A stretch of 64,000 bases of DNA from an uncultured Ectothiorhodospiraceae bacterium (lineage in GTDB: Bacteria > Pseudomonadota > Gammaproteobacteria > UBA9214), in assembly GCA_947258545.1 (NCBI GenBank), contig CAMYJI010000004.1, forward strand, positions 1-64,000. The letters are read 5' to 3'. Positions 24,105 to 32,763 of this stretch are shown piece after piece; the stretch's first letter is position 1, and each line of letters begins with the position of its first letter. Below the pieces are notes generated by a model that worked only from the letters and a program-made list of their open reading frames with translations, was not told where the DNA came from and made no database searches. The position numbers and the translations under genes are program-made.

Positions 24105-26210
24105 GTGATTGACGCGGCTGCCATCGATATCGGTGTCGCGAGTTACGCGCTGGGCGCGCTGGCCTACCTGGTGCTGACGGCGCTGCTGTTGACCGGCTGG
24201 CGGGGGCGGTTGCAGGGCGGCCTGCTGGTGGCGGCGACGCTGGTGACGGCCCTGTGGTGCGCCGCCGAGGCGCTGTGGGCCGGCTGGAGACTGCCGCCGG
24301 GCGCCGTGGTGCAGACCGGGGAGACACTGCACCTTGTCGCCTGGGTCGCCTTCCTGTCCGGCCTGCTGGGGCATGCCCGCAGCCGGGTGCGCCTGGTCAG
24401 CCTGTTGATCTATGCCCTGGCGGCCATCCTGTTGCTGGGGCCGCTGGCCTTTCCCTGGCTGTCGGCCTGGCTCCCGCAGGCGCCATCCGTCCCGAAGGCC
24501 TTCTTCCTCGGCTATGTGCTGCTGAGCGTGGGCGGCCTGTTCCTGGTGGAGAACCTGTACCGCAACACCCGTCCCGAGCAGCGCTGGGGGATCAAGTTCC
24601 TGTGCCTGGGCGTGGGCGCGCTGTTCGCCTATGACTTCTTTCTCTATGCCGAGGCCCTGCTGTTCGGGCAGCTGAACCCGACCCTGGTCTCGGCGCGCGG
24701 TGCCGTGTACATGCTGGTGATGCCGCTGATCGGGATTTCGGTGGCGCGCAATCCCGAGTGGTCGGTCTCGATGTTCATCTCCAGGGAACTCGCCGTGCAC
24801 ACGGCCACTCTGCTGGCGGCCGGGGCGTACCTGCTGCTGATGGCCGTCGCCGGCTACTACCTCCGCTATGTCGGGGGCGAGTGGGGCGGCTTTCTGCAGG
24901 TCGTGTTCCTGTTCGGGGCCGGTGTGGTCCTGCTGGTGCTGCTGTTTTCCGGGCAGCTGCGCGCCCGTATCCGGGTCCTGCTCGGCAAGCACTTCATCCA
25001 CCACCGCTACGACTACCGGGCGCAGTGGCTCAGCTTCACCCAGGCCCTGTCGCAGTGCAAGCAGGAGGCCCTGCCGCATGAGTGCGTGGTGCGCGCCATC
25101 GCGGAGGTGGTGGACAGCCCCGGGGGGATGCTGTGGTTGCGCAACAAGAACGGTGCCCTGGAACAGGTCGCGCACTGGGGGGTCTCCGGCGGGGAAGACC
25201 GGACCCTTGCCGCTGACGCCCCGCTGGCCCGCTTCCTGGTCGAGCCCGCCTGGGTGATCGACCTGGAAGAATACCGAATGGACCCGGAGCTTTATACATC
25301 GCTGGAATTGCCGGAATGGGTACTCGAGCTGCCACGCGCCTGGCTGCTGGTACCACTGCTCGACCAGGGGCAGTTGCTGGGTTTTGTGGTCATCACCCAG
25401 CCGCGCGCCCGGGTGCCGTTCAACTGGGAGCTGCGTGACCTGCTGAAGACCGCCGCCTCCCAGGCGGCCAGCCACCTGGCGCAGCTGGAGGCCGTGGAGG
25501 CGCTGGCCGAGGCCCGCCAGTTCGAGGGCTTCCACCGTCTGTCCGCCTTCGTGCTGCACGACATCAAGAACCTGATTGCCCAGCAGTCCCTGCTGGTCGG
25601 CACCGCCGCGCGCCACAAGCACAAGCCGGAGTTCATCGACGATGCCATCGACATCATGGAGCATTCCGTGGCCAGGATGCAGCGCCTGATGCAGTTGCTG
25701 CGGGCCGGGGACCCCGGCAGCACGCCACGGGCAGCGGACCTGGTAAAGGTCCTGCAGGATGCCGTTCAGCAGCGCAGCGGGAGCCGGCCCGTGCCCCGTT
25801 TGGAGGCGTCCCTCCAAGCGGCCCGGGTGCTGATGGACCAGGACCGGATGACCTCGGTGATCGGGAACCTGATCCAGAATGCCCAGGACGCCACCGCCGA
25901 TGACGGCACGATCAGCATCAGCCTGACCCGGGACGGTGGCCGGGCCGTGATCGAGATCAGGGACAACGGCTGCGGCATGGACGCGGCCTTCGTGCGCGAG
26001 CGCCTGTTCCGTCCCTTCGATACGACCAAGGGGGACACCGGTATGGGCATCGGGGCCTACGAATGCCGGGAGTACGTGCAGGGCCTGGGGGGCAAACTCA
26101 ATGTCGAGAGTGAACCCGGGGCGGGGACCCGGGTGCAAATTACGCTACCATTGGCAGCCGGGGATGTGACAACACAGGACACCCGTCAACACAAGGAGCC
26201 CGTCGGTTGA
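24105..26210 (+). CDS. prsK: XrtA/PEP-CTERM system histidine kinase PrsK
   Basis: A 701-residue membrane kinase. The N-terminal ~290 residues contain many hydrophobic segments (8 or more), followed by a GAF-like domain (about 300-450). The phosphoacceptor is in FVLHDIKNLIAQQSLLV (His about 484), then comes an ATPase with NLIQNAQDATADDGTI, DNGCGM and GDTGMGIGAYE. This is the domain order of PrsK, partner of the sigma-54 activator PrsR in PEP-CTERM species. The GTG start has GAAGGG upstream. The stop overlaps the prsR start by four bases, so the two are translationally coupled. Confidence 0.94.
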   Translation: MIDAAAIDIGVASYALGALAYLVLTALLLTGWRGRLQGGLLVAATLVTALWCAAEALWAGWRLPPGAVVQTGETLHLVAWVAFLSGLLGHARSRVRLVSLLIYALAAILLLGPLAFPWLSAWLPQAPSVPKAFFLGYVLLSVGGLFLVENLYRNTRPEQRWGIKFLCLGVGALFAYDFFLYAEALLFGQLNPTLVSARGAVYMLVMPLIGISVARNPEWSVSMFISRELAVHTATLLAAGAYLLLMAVAGYYLRYVGGEWGGFLQVVFLFGAGVVLLVLLFSGQLRARIRVLLGKHFIHHRYDYRAQWLSFTQALSQCKQEALPHECVVRAIAEVVDSPGGMLWLRNKNGALEQVAHWGVSGGEDRTLAADAPLARFLVEPAWVIDLEEYRMDPELYTSLELPEWVLELPRAWLLVPLLDQGQLLGFVVITQPRARVPFNWELRDLLKTAASQAASHLAQLEAVEALAEARQFEGFHRLSAFVLHDIKNLIAQQSLLVGTAARHKHKPEFIDDAIDIMEHSVARMQRLMQLLRAGDPGSTPRAADLVKVLQDAVQQRSGSRPVPRLEASLQAARVLMDQDRMTSVIGNLIQNAQDATADDGTISISLTRDGGRAVIEIRDNGCGMDAAFVRERLFRPFDTTKGDTGMGIGAYECREYVQGLGGKLNVESEPGAGTRVQITLPLAAGDVTTQDTRQHKEPVG

Positions 26211-27577
26211 GTAATCCGGACAAGACATTGCTGGTGGTGGAAGATGACCCCGGCCTGCAGAAGGCCCTGCGCTGGGCCTTCAGCGAGTTCGAGGTGGTCA
26301 CTGCCGAGGACCGCAACAGCGCCATCGCCCAGCTGCGCCGCCACGAACCCCAGATCGTCACCCTCGACCTGGGGCTGCCGCCGGATTCGGGGGGCGCCAC
26401 GGAGGGGCTGGCGACGCTTGAGGAGATCCTCGGCCTGGCACCGGACACCAAGGTGATCGTGGTCACCGGCAACAACGACCGGGAAAATGCCGTACGCGCC
26501 ATCGGGCTGGGGGCCTGGCTGTTTTTCCAGAAACCGGTGGATGCCGAGCTGCTGAGCTTTATCGTGGAACGCGCCTCTACCCTGTACCAGCTGGAGCAGG
26601 AGAACCGGGCACTGTCGCGGCGCAACATCAAGGAACCGATGGCCGGCATTATCGCGACCAGCCCGCAGATGCTGGAGGCCTGCCGGACGGTCGAGAAGGT
26701 GGCGCCCACGGATGCCACGACGATGTTACTGGGCGAGAGCGGGACCGGCAAGGAACTGCTGGCGCGGGCCCTGCACGATCTCAGCCCCCGTGCCAAAGAA
26801 CGGTTTGTCGCCATCAACTGCGCCGCCATCCCGGATACCCTGCTGGAAAGCGAGCTGTTCGGCTATGAGAAGGGGGCCTTTACCGGCGCGGCCAAGCAGA
26901 CCATCGGCAATATTGAATACGCCGACGGCGGCACCCTGTTCCTGGACGAGGTGGGAGACCTGCCGCTGTCCCTGCAGGCCAAGCTGCTGCGGTTTCTGCA
27001 GGAGCGGATCATTGTCCGCGTCGGCGGGCGCAAGGAGATCCCGGTGGATGTGCGCGTGGTCTCGGCCACCCACCAGGACCTGGCTGAACTGATAGCGCAG
27101 GGCAGCTTCAGGGAGGACCTTTATTACCGGATCAGCGAAATCGAGATCAGGATCCCTGCACTCCGGGAGCGACAGGGCGAGGCCGCGGTCCTGGCCAATT
27201 ACTTCCTGGACAAGGAACGGGAGCAGCAGCACAAGGGCAAGCTTGCATTCAGCCCGGAGGCCCTGGCGGCAATCGACGCCTATACCTGGCCGGGTAATGT
27301 GCGCGAACTGGCCAACAAGGTCAAACGCGCGGTCATCATGGCCGATGGCAATCTGGTGACGGCGCGCGGGCTGGAACTGGCAGAGCCCGAGGGCGATGCC
27401 CAGCCGCTCAACCTGCGAGAAGTGCGGGAGGCCGCCGAAGGCCAGGCCCTGCTACGGGCGCTGAATCACGCCGGGGGCAATGTCTCCCAGGCCGCGACCC
27501 TGCTGGGGATCACCCGGCCCACCTTCTATGCGCTGATCAAGAAATACAAGCTGGATCTCGGCCAGACCGGGACGTAG
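26207..27577 (+). CDS. prsR: PEP-CTERM-box response regulator PrsR (sigma-54 activator)
   Basis: A 456-residue NtrC-type regulator. Receiver domain (LLVVEDDPGLQKAL, phospho-Asp in IVTLDLGLPPDSGG), AAA+ domain with Walker A GESGTGKELLARALHD, the sigma-54-contacting GAFTGAAK loop and Walker B GGTLFLDEVGDL, then a Fis-type helix-turn-helix GNVSQAATLLGITRPTFYAL. The TTG start overlaps the prsK stop. It is expected to activate sigma-54 promoters of PEP-CTERM genes; two such promoters are seen in this window, at 30233 and 36953. Confidence 0.95.
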   Translation: MSNPDKTLLVVEDDPGLQKALRWAFSEFEVVTAEDRNSAIAQLRRHEPQIVTLDLGLPPDSGGATEGLATLEEILGLAPDTKVIVVTGNNDRENAVRAIGLGAWLFFQKPVDAELLSFIVERASTLYQLEQENRALSRRNIKEPMAGIIATSPQMLEACRTVEKVAPTDATTMLLGESGTGKELLARALHDLSPRAKERFVAINCAAIPDTLLESELFGYEKGAFTGAAKQTIGNIEYADGGTLFLDEVGDLPLSLQAKLLRFLQERIIVRVGGRKEIPVDVRVVSATHQDLAELIAQGSFREDLYYRISEIEIRIPALRERQGEAAVLANYFLDKEREQQHKGKLAFSPEALAAIDAYTWPGNVRELANKVKRAVIMADGNLVTARGLELAEPEGDAQPLNLREVREAAEGQALLRALNHAGGNVSQAATLLGITRPTFYALIKKYKLDLGQTGT

Positions 27578-27939
27578 TGCTGTGGTTCTGTGCTGGCCGA
27601 CTGCAGGGCAGATGCACCAGGCTGGGGACATGGTGCGAGAGAGAACACTATAGGAAACACTAATAGTATGGATGCATCACAACAGGACCACAATTCCCCA
27701 GCCTGTCTTTACCTCGTCGTTGCAGGAGCGACCGCCCAGGCCTCAAGCCTGGCAAGGTGAGCGTCCTCGTGCCGTCAATTGCCCGGTCCGGACGGCTGGC
27801 ATTGTCGCTGCACGGGGAGGTAACGAACACACGGCGGCATTAGGCCAGGTAACACATTTAGTTAGGGACGCAGGAGAAACCGCACCCTGATGGCGGCGAA
27901 TGAAAACGTCACTAAAGCGCGAACGAGGGCAAATCTACC
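27578..27939. other. Intergenic region between prsR and the E1-nitroreductase gene
   Basis: 362 bases with no supported gene; a 72-codon frame at 27672 has no homology signs. One small hairpin, CCAGGC-CTCAA-GCCTGG (27736-27752), sits within a GGAGCGACCG-containing string whose core recurs near 36980. No terminator with a T run follows prsR. Confidence 0.4.
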
Positions 27940-29931
27940 ATGCAACAACCCTTCGACTACGATTCCGCCTTTTCCCGCAACATCGGCTGGATTACGGAAA
28001 CCGAACAGGCCCTGCTGAGAACCCGGCGTATTGCCATCGCTGGTCTCGGCGGCGTCGGTGGGAGTCACCTGCTTACACTGACACGCCTGGGCATCGGCAG
28101 ATTCAACATCTCGGACCTGGACAGCTTCGAGCTGGCCAACTTCAACCGCCAGGCCGGGGCCAGCCTGAGCCAGGTGGGTCGCCCGAAGGTGGAGGTACTG
28201 TCGGAGATGGCGCTCGATATCAATCCGGAGCTGCAGATCAACGCATTCCCCGAAGGCGTGAACCAGGAGAACCTCGATCGGTTCCTGGAAGATGTTGACC
28301 TCTACGTGGACGGCCTCGACTTCTTCGCGCTGCAAGCCCGCCGGGCGGTATTTGCCGCCTGTGCGGAGAAAGGCATTCCGGCCATTACCGCCGCGCCGCT
28401 GGGTATGGGGGCGGCACTACTCAACTTCCTGCCGGGCAAGATGACCTTCGAGGAATACTTCCGGCTGGAGGGGCACTCAGAGGACGAACAACTGCTGCGG
28501 TTCCTGCTGGGCCTCTCACCCGCTATGCTGCAGATGCCCTACCTGGTGGACGACAGCCGCGTCGATCTGGCGAACCACAAGGGCCCCTCGACCCCCATGG
28601 CCTGCGAACTCTGTGCCGGGATGGCGGCAACGCATGCGCTGAAGATCCTTCTTAACCGCGGCAACGTGCCGACGGCACCACGGGGGGTGCATCTCGATGC
28701 CTTCCGCAATAAATTGTCGTCTACGTGGCGACCGGGTGGGAATGGTAATCCTATCCAGCGGCTGGGATTGAAGATTGCGAGGAATCGACTATCAGAAAAA
28801 TTAACCATGTCTGTTGAAAGAGAAACCCTTCAGCGGTACGAAACGCCGATTGAAAGGATCCTGGATCTCGCCCGCTGGGCCCCCAGCGGCGACAACACCC
28901 AGCCCTGGCGGTTCGAACTCGTGGATGATACCCGCTTTATTATCCACGCCCACGATACGCGTGACTGGTGCGTCTATGACCTGGATGGCCGGGCGAGTCA
29001 GACGGCCGTGGGCGCCCTGCTGGAGACAATAGCGATTGCCGCTTCGGGCGAGGGGCTGGCTGCAGCGTTTTCCCGCAGGGAGGAATCACCGGAAAACAAT
29101 CCGGTCATCGAGGTAACCCTCTCTGAGTCATCTGCCCCGGAACCAGATCCCCTCCTGCCGTACATCCGCGCAAGGGTCACCCAGCGTCGGGGCTTCTCCA
29201 CCAGGGCGTTGACCGGTGCCCAGAAGAAAGTGCTGGAAGCATCAGTAGGTCCCGGATACCGCATCGTCTGGCTAGAAGGGTGGCAGCGGAAGTGGCAGAT
29301 GGCCAGGCTCCTCTTCCGTAATGCCCGCATACGCCTGACCATCCCCGAGGCCTACGAGGTTCATAAGCGGATAATCCAGTGGGATGCGCAGTTCAGCGAG
29401 GACCGGATCCCTGATCAGGCCGTGGGATTGGACCCGGTTGCACTCAAACTCATGAAATGGGCCATGCAGAGTTGGGGGAGGGTGCAGATGCTGAACCGCT
29501 ATTTTGCAGGCACCTGGATGCCCAGGGTTCAACTGGATCTGATCCCGGCACTTCGATGTGGTGCGCATTTTGCCATTGTCGCCGACAAACCAGTCGTGGA
29601 AATCGACGATTATCTGGCCGGTGGTAGGGCCTTGCAACGATTCTGGTTGACGACAACGAGACTGGGACTGCAGTTTCAGGCGGAAATGACGCCGTTAATC
29701 TTTTCTCGTTATACAGCGGTGTCAAGAAAATTTACAGTGGAAGAAAGGGCGATGAAAATGGCCACGGTGTTGGCGGCAGAATTAGTCGATCTGTTCGGCG
29801 ATGATTCGGTCTCCTGTAGCGTGTTCATGGGCCGCATGGGGAGCGGGAATGCACCGTTTTCGCGTTCCGTACGGCGAACAATATCGAATCTGTTCCTGCC
29901 AAGAATCAACCTAGGGCGTTCGTTGAAATAG
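27940..29931 (+). CDS. E1-like (ThiF) adenylyltransferase fused to nitroreductase domain
   Basis: A 663-residue two-domain protein. Residues 1 to about 285 are an E1/ThiF Rossmann fold: RIAIAGLGGVGGSHLLTLTR, ISDLDSFELANFNRQ (nucleotide binding and Arg finger), later MACELCAG (possible half of a zinc site) followed by a C-terminal helix. From about 295 onward is a nitroreductase-type flavin domain: ILDLARWAPSGDNTQPWRFE, ending with AGGRALQRFWLTTTRLGLQFQ. Mycobacterial Rv1355c is a known protein with this fusion. The E1 part would adenylate a carboxylate and the flavin part would oxidise or reduce it; the substrate is unknown. It stands inside the PEP-CTERM locus, ahead of a PEP-CTERM protein, a methyltransferase and FeeM-like acyltransferases. 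Confidence 0.88.
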   Translation: MQQPFDYDSAFSRNIGWITETEQALLRTRRIAIAGLGGVGGSHLLTLTRLGIGRFNISDLDSFELANFNRQAGASLSQVGRPKVEVLSEMALDINPELQINAFPEGVNQENLDRFLEDVDLYVDGLDFFALQARRAVFAACAEKGIPAITAAPLGMGAALLNFLPGKMTFEEYFRLEGHSEDEQLLRFLLGLSPAMLQMPYLVDDSRVDLANHKGPSTPMACELCAGMAATHALKILLNRGNVPTAPRGVHLDAFRNKLSSTWRPGGNGNPIQRLGLKIARNRLSEKLTMSVERETLQRYETPIERILDLARWAPSGDNTQPWRFELVDDTRFIIHAHDTRDWCVYDLDGRASQTAVGALLETIAIAASGEGLAAAFSRREESPENNPVIEVTLSESSAPEPDPLLPYIRARVTQRRGFSTRALTGAQKKVLEASVGPGYRIVWLEGWQRKWQMARLLFRNARIRLTIPEAYEVHKRIIQWDAQFSEDRIPDQAVGLDPVALKLMKWAMQSWGRVQMLNRYFAGTWMPRVQLDLIPALRCGAHFAIVADKPVVEIDDYLAGGRALQRFWLTTTRLGLQFQAEMTPLIFSRYTAVSRKFTVEERAMKMATVLAAELVDLFGDDSVSCSVFMGRMGSGNAPFSRSVRRTISNLFLPRINLGRSLK

Positions 29932-30232
29932 TGAAAATGCTATTTAATTGGTGATTACGTCGGTGTCGGAAGGCGTATCCTGCTATGCGCGCATTGATCG
30001 GTAAACGGGATTGCTGGAACTGGGTACCGAGCGGTTGCCTGTCGCGAAGTTCGTGCACAATGGGTTGATCCTCGGCGACGGGCGACGTCGTCTAGCGGAC
30101 AGATACCATGCATGCGAGCCATAAAGTCCTAGGGATAATACCGTCAGTCTTTTTTACAATCTTATGAGTTCGGCAATCACCAGGGCGCGAATAAGATAAA
30201 ATAATACATATAAAACAGTAAAGTAGAAATTT
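29932..30232. other. AT-rich region upstream of PEP-CTERM gene 1
   Basis: Gene-free; the last 60 bases are nearly all A/T with an AACAGTAAA string (30214-30222) that recurs upstream of the second sigma-54 promoter (36924-36932). It could hold activator and IHF sites. Confidence 0.4.
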
Positions 30233-30247
30233 TGGCACATGTCGTGC
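30233..30247 (+). promoter_or_regulatory. Sigma-54 promoter (-24/-12) of PEP-CTERM gene 1
   Basis: TGGCAC-N5-GTGC fits the consensus TGGCAC-N5-TTGC with one mismatch. It lies about 70 bases before the GTG start, and PrsR, a sigma-54 activator, is encoded upstream. Confidence 0.7.
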
Positions 30248-30319
30248 TTCTATATAAAGCAAAAATGTTAAAGTAAACACGGCTTAAGTCATGGCTGATC
30301 TAGTAGAGGAGATATCACA

Positions 30320-31345
30320 GTGGATACAAAAATATTACGTGACACATTGTTATTGGGTGCGATCTCTGTTGGCTTGATCGCTCCGGCACAAGCCACGACG
30401 CTGTTACTTAACGATTGGACATTGGACTTAACCGGTCTTGCTGAAGGGCTCGATGGCGGATTTTTAAGCACAGAACAACAGCACATCGTAACCGATATTT
30501 CACAAATCACCTTTTTGAGCGTGTTTCATTCGGTTACCAGTGACACGGTTACTGCCGACGGGCTCCCTACGGTGGGTGAAACCTTCCGTGTAACAGCGGG
30601 AGGTACTGGAACTGATTTCTTTGATGCTTCCAACACAAATGTATCGCCAACACTGTTTGGCTCGATACTAACAATACCGGGGAATACCCAAGCCGATGGA
30701 TCCGGCTCCGCCGTTGCCTTGGACGGATGGGAATTCACCTTCACGTTTGATATCAACGGCCAATACACCAATATTGACGGGCAGGACGCGAATTTCACCC
30801 ACCTTTCCGCAGCAGATTACTCCGGCACCGATGCAGGAACCGGTCAGCTGAAGCTGTACATCGATAATATCACCGATGGATCAGAAGCTACCTTGAACAG
30901 CCTTAACCAGAATGTGACAAATGGCACTTTGATCGCCACATTCGATGTGCGGTCCGGTGACGGCGGTGTTTTTGATTTTGGAGTCGGCGATGGTTCTGAC
31001 GACGCAACATTTGAGCTGGTCTCGGCATTAGCGGGAGTATTATTTGACGCGGATGGCAATGATCTCTCCTTGCTTACGGGTGATCCCATTTTAATCGGTG
31101 TCACGGACTCTAACTTTGATGCAAGTCCTGAGAACCCAGATGGAGGGGGCTTTGTGTTTGCTCCACAAGCCTTTGAATGCAATACACTGACTCTAAGTGC
31201 AATAAATTTCTGTGGGGAAGAAGATGGAAGCTTCCGCATCGGAACGCAAATACCCGAGCCTGCAACTATCGCCCTTTTAGGGATGGGATTCCTGGGGCTC
31301 GGAGGCGCAGCAGTCCGCCGTAAGAGAAAGGCGGCAACTCAATAA
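30320..31345 (+). CDS. PEP-CTERM sorting-domain protein 1
   Basis: A 341-residue exported protein, the expected substrate of exosortase A. It has a signal peptide (LLLGAISVGLIAPAQA, cleavage about residue 25), a low-lysine, Thr/Asp/Gly-rich beta-type body, and the sorting signal IPEPATIALLGMGFLGLGGA followed by an arginine cluster RRKRK. The GTG start has AGAGGAGAT upstream. The gene is more A/T-rich than the rest of the locus. XrtA should cut at the PEP motif and pass the protein to the cell surface or matrix. The function of the mature part is not recognisable. Confidence 0.95.
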   Translation: MDTKILRDTLLLGAISVGLIAPAQATTLLLNDWTLDLTGLAEGLDGGFLSTEQQHIVTDISQITFLSVFHSVTSDTVTADGLPTVGETFRVTAGGTGTDFFDASNTNVSPTLFGSILTIPGNTQADGSGSAVALDGWEFTFTFDINGQYTNIDGQDANFTHLSAADYSGTDAGTGQLKLYIDNITDGSEATLNSLNQNVTNGTLIATFDVRSGDGGVFDFGVGDGSDDATFELVSALAGVLFDADGNDLSLLTGDPILIGVTDSNFDASPENPDGGGFVFAPQAFECNTLTLSAINFCGEEDGSFRIGTQIPEPATIALLGMGFLGLGGAAVRRKRKAATQ

Positions 31346-31380
31346 AATAACTCAGTAATCGAAAACGTTTGTAGGAAGGG

Positions 31381-31400
31381 GAGGCGCCGCGAGGTGCCTC
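31381..31400 (+). terminator. Hairpin after PEP-CTERM gene 1
   Basis: GAGGCGCC-GCGA-GGTGCCTC forms an 8-bp stem (one G-T pair) 35 bases after the stop. The following tract is only moderately T-rich, so termination is likely but not certain. Confidence 0.5.
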
Positions 31401-31641
31401 TCTTCGCATGCGTCGCCCATACCCCGAGACTTACGGGGATCACCTCCACACTTCCTCAATCAACAGTAGAGCGGCTCCAGGACCCGCAACAGAAGCATCG
31501 CTACCCCATTCGACACGACGTAAATAAAAAGACCTACAATAGGGATGCAGCACGCACCGAATAAGATTAAGCTAGGCCTCGGCAGTAGAGAGCGCCGGCT
31601 ATCCAGCCTACTATTTTAGGTTTTTCGCATAAGATGACAAT

Positions 31642-32523
31642 ATGCCGAGTGTAAGTGTCCTCTTGACGGTCTTGCGTGAACTGACCACCAATGAACGCAG
31701 TCCTCGTGTTAACGAACCTGATCTCGTCATGGACGATCCGGAGAAGGTTGCGGCCTATACCCGTGCCGGCCGGGAAGACGGGGTCATGGCGCCGGTCTAT
31801 CTTTATCACTGCGCCCAGATCTGTGAAGTGATTCGCCCAGGTGATACAGTGATCGATCTCGGATGCGGACCCGCCACCCAGCTGGCCATGGTAGCCCGGC
31901 TCAATCCCGAAACTCAATTTATTGGCCTGGACCTCTCGCGCGAAATGTTGCAGCGAGCTCAAAGTCATGTGGAAGAACAAGACCTCAACAACGTCGAGCT
32001 ACGACAAGCAGATATAACTGACCTGGCATTTCTCCAGGAAAACAGCGTGGAGGCAGTCATATCGACAATGGTCCTGCACCACCTTCCTAACGTTGATGCC
32101 TTGGGGAAAACCTTTGCTGAGATCGGTCGCGTGTTAAAACCATACGGTGGGCTTTATCTGGTTGATTTCGGACACTTGAGATCTGAGAAGTCGATTAACT
32201 ACTTCGCCTACCAGTACGTTGATCGACAGCCCGAGTTGTTCACGCTCGATTACCTTTACTCGCTACGCGCGGCCTTCCAGCGCGATGAGTTCAAGCGGTT
32301 AGCGGAAAAATATCTATCCGGTCACACGCGCATCTACTCCACTTTCCTAATGCCGTTCATGGTAGCGATAAAGAGCCCTCCCCGTGCCAACGGCGATCCA
32401 CAAGTAAGAGAACGATTGGCACATATAAAGTCTCGACTGCCCGACTACCACAAAACCGATCTGTTGGATTTGTGCACCTTTTTCCGGCTCGGCGGACTGA
32501 AGAGTGCGCTATTATTCCCTTAA
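31642..32523 (+). CDS. Class I SAM-dependent methyltransferase
   Basis: A 293-residue methyltransferase. The SAM-binding motif is VIDLGCGPATQLAMVARLNP (motif I, near residue 71), followed by FIGLDLSREMLQRAQ, ADITDLAF and VISTMVLHHLPNVD. The C-terminal part (after VDFGHLRSEKS) is helical and not recognised. UbiE-like methyltransferases occur beside E1-like and acyltransferase genes in some natural-product-like clusters; whether it modifies a lipid, quinone or peptide here is unknown. It sits between PEP-CTERM gene 1 and prsT with no strong ribosome site. Lower GC than the flanking EPS genes, suggesting joint acquisition with the preceding gene. Confidence 0.88.
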   Translation: MPSVSVLLTVLRELTTNERSPRVNEPDLVMDDPEKVAAYTRAGREDGVMAPVYLYHCAQICEVIRPGDTVIDLGCGPATQLAMVARLNPETQFIGLDLSREMLQRAQSHVEEQDLNNVELRQADITDLAFLQENSVEAVISTMVLHHLPNVDALGKTFAEIGRVLKPYGGLYLVDFGHLRSEKSINYFAYQYVDRQPELFTLDYLYSLRAAFQRDEFKRLAEKYLSGHTRIYSTFLMPFMVAIKSPPRANGDPQVRERLAHIKSRLPDYHKTDLLDLCTFFRLGGLKSALLFP

Positions 32524-32763
32524 ACAAAGGAAAGCCTTAATCTCTGATCAGACTGCTCGACAAACACTGGCGGGGCACTACTTCAGAGCCAATAGGTGAG
32601 CAGATCAAGCCCATTATTTTGAGACAGGCTAAAAGGTTACATGGGCCCCTGCAATAGTAAAGTTACGGGCTATTTTCTTCACATTTATCGCTCAGTCACG
32701 TACTGGGCACTTCGAATATAATTACCATATATTTACGTTTGATCCGCAGGACGGGATATTATT

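Noticed and set aside
23796-26138. 780-codon minus-strand frame opposite prsK and the sugar transferase
   Set aside because: Shadow of GC-rich genes; low-complexity Gln/Gly/Pro/Arg protein with no family motif, while the plus strand encodes clear PrsK.
27672-27890. 72-codon frame between prsR and the E1 gene
   Set aside because: No ribosome site, composition unlike a gene, contains hairpin repeat sequence.
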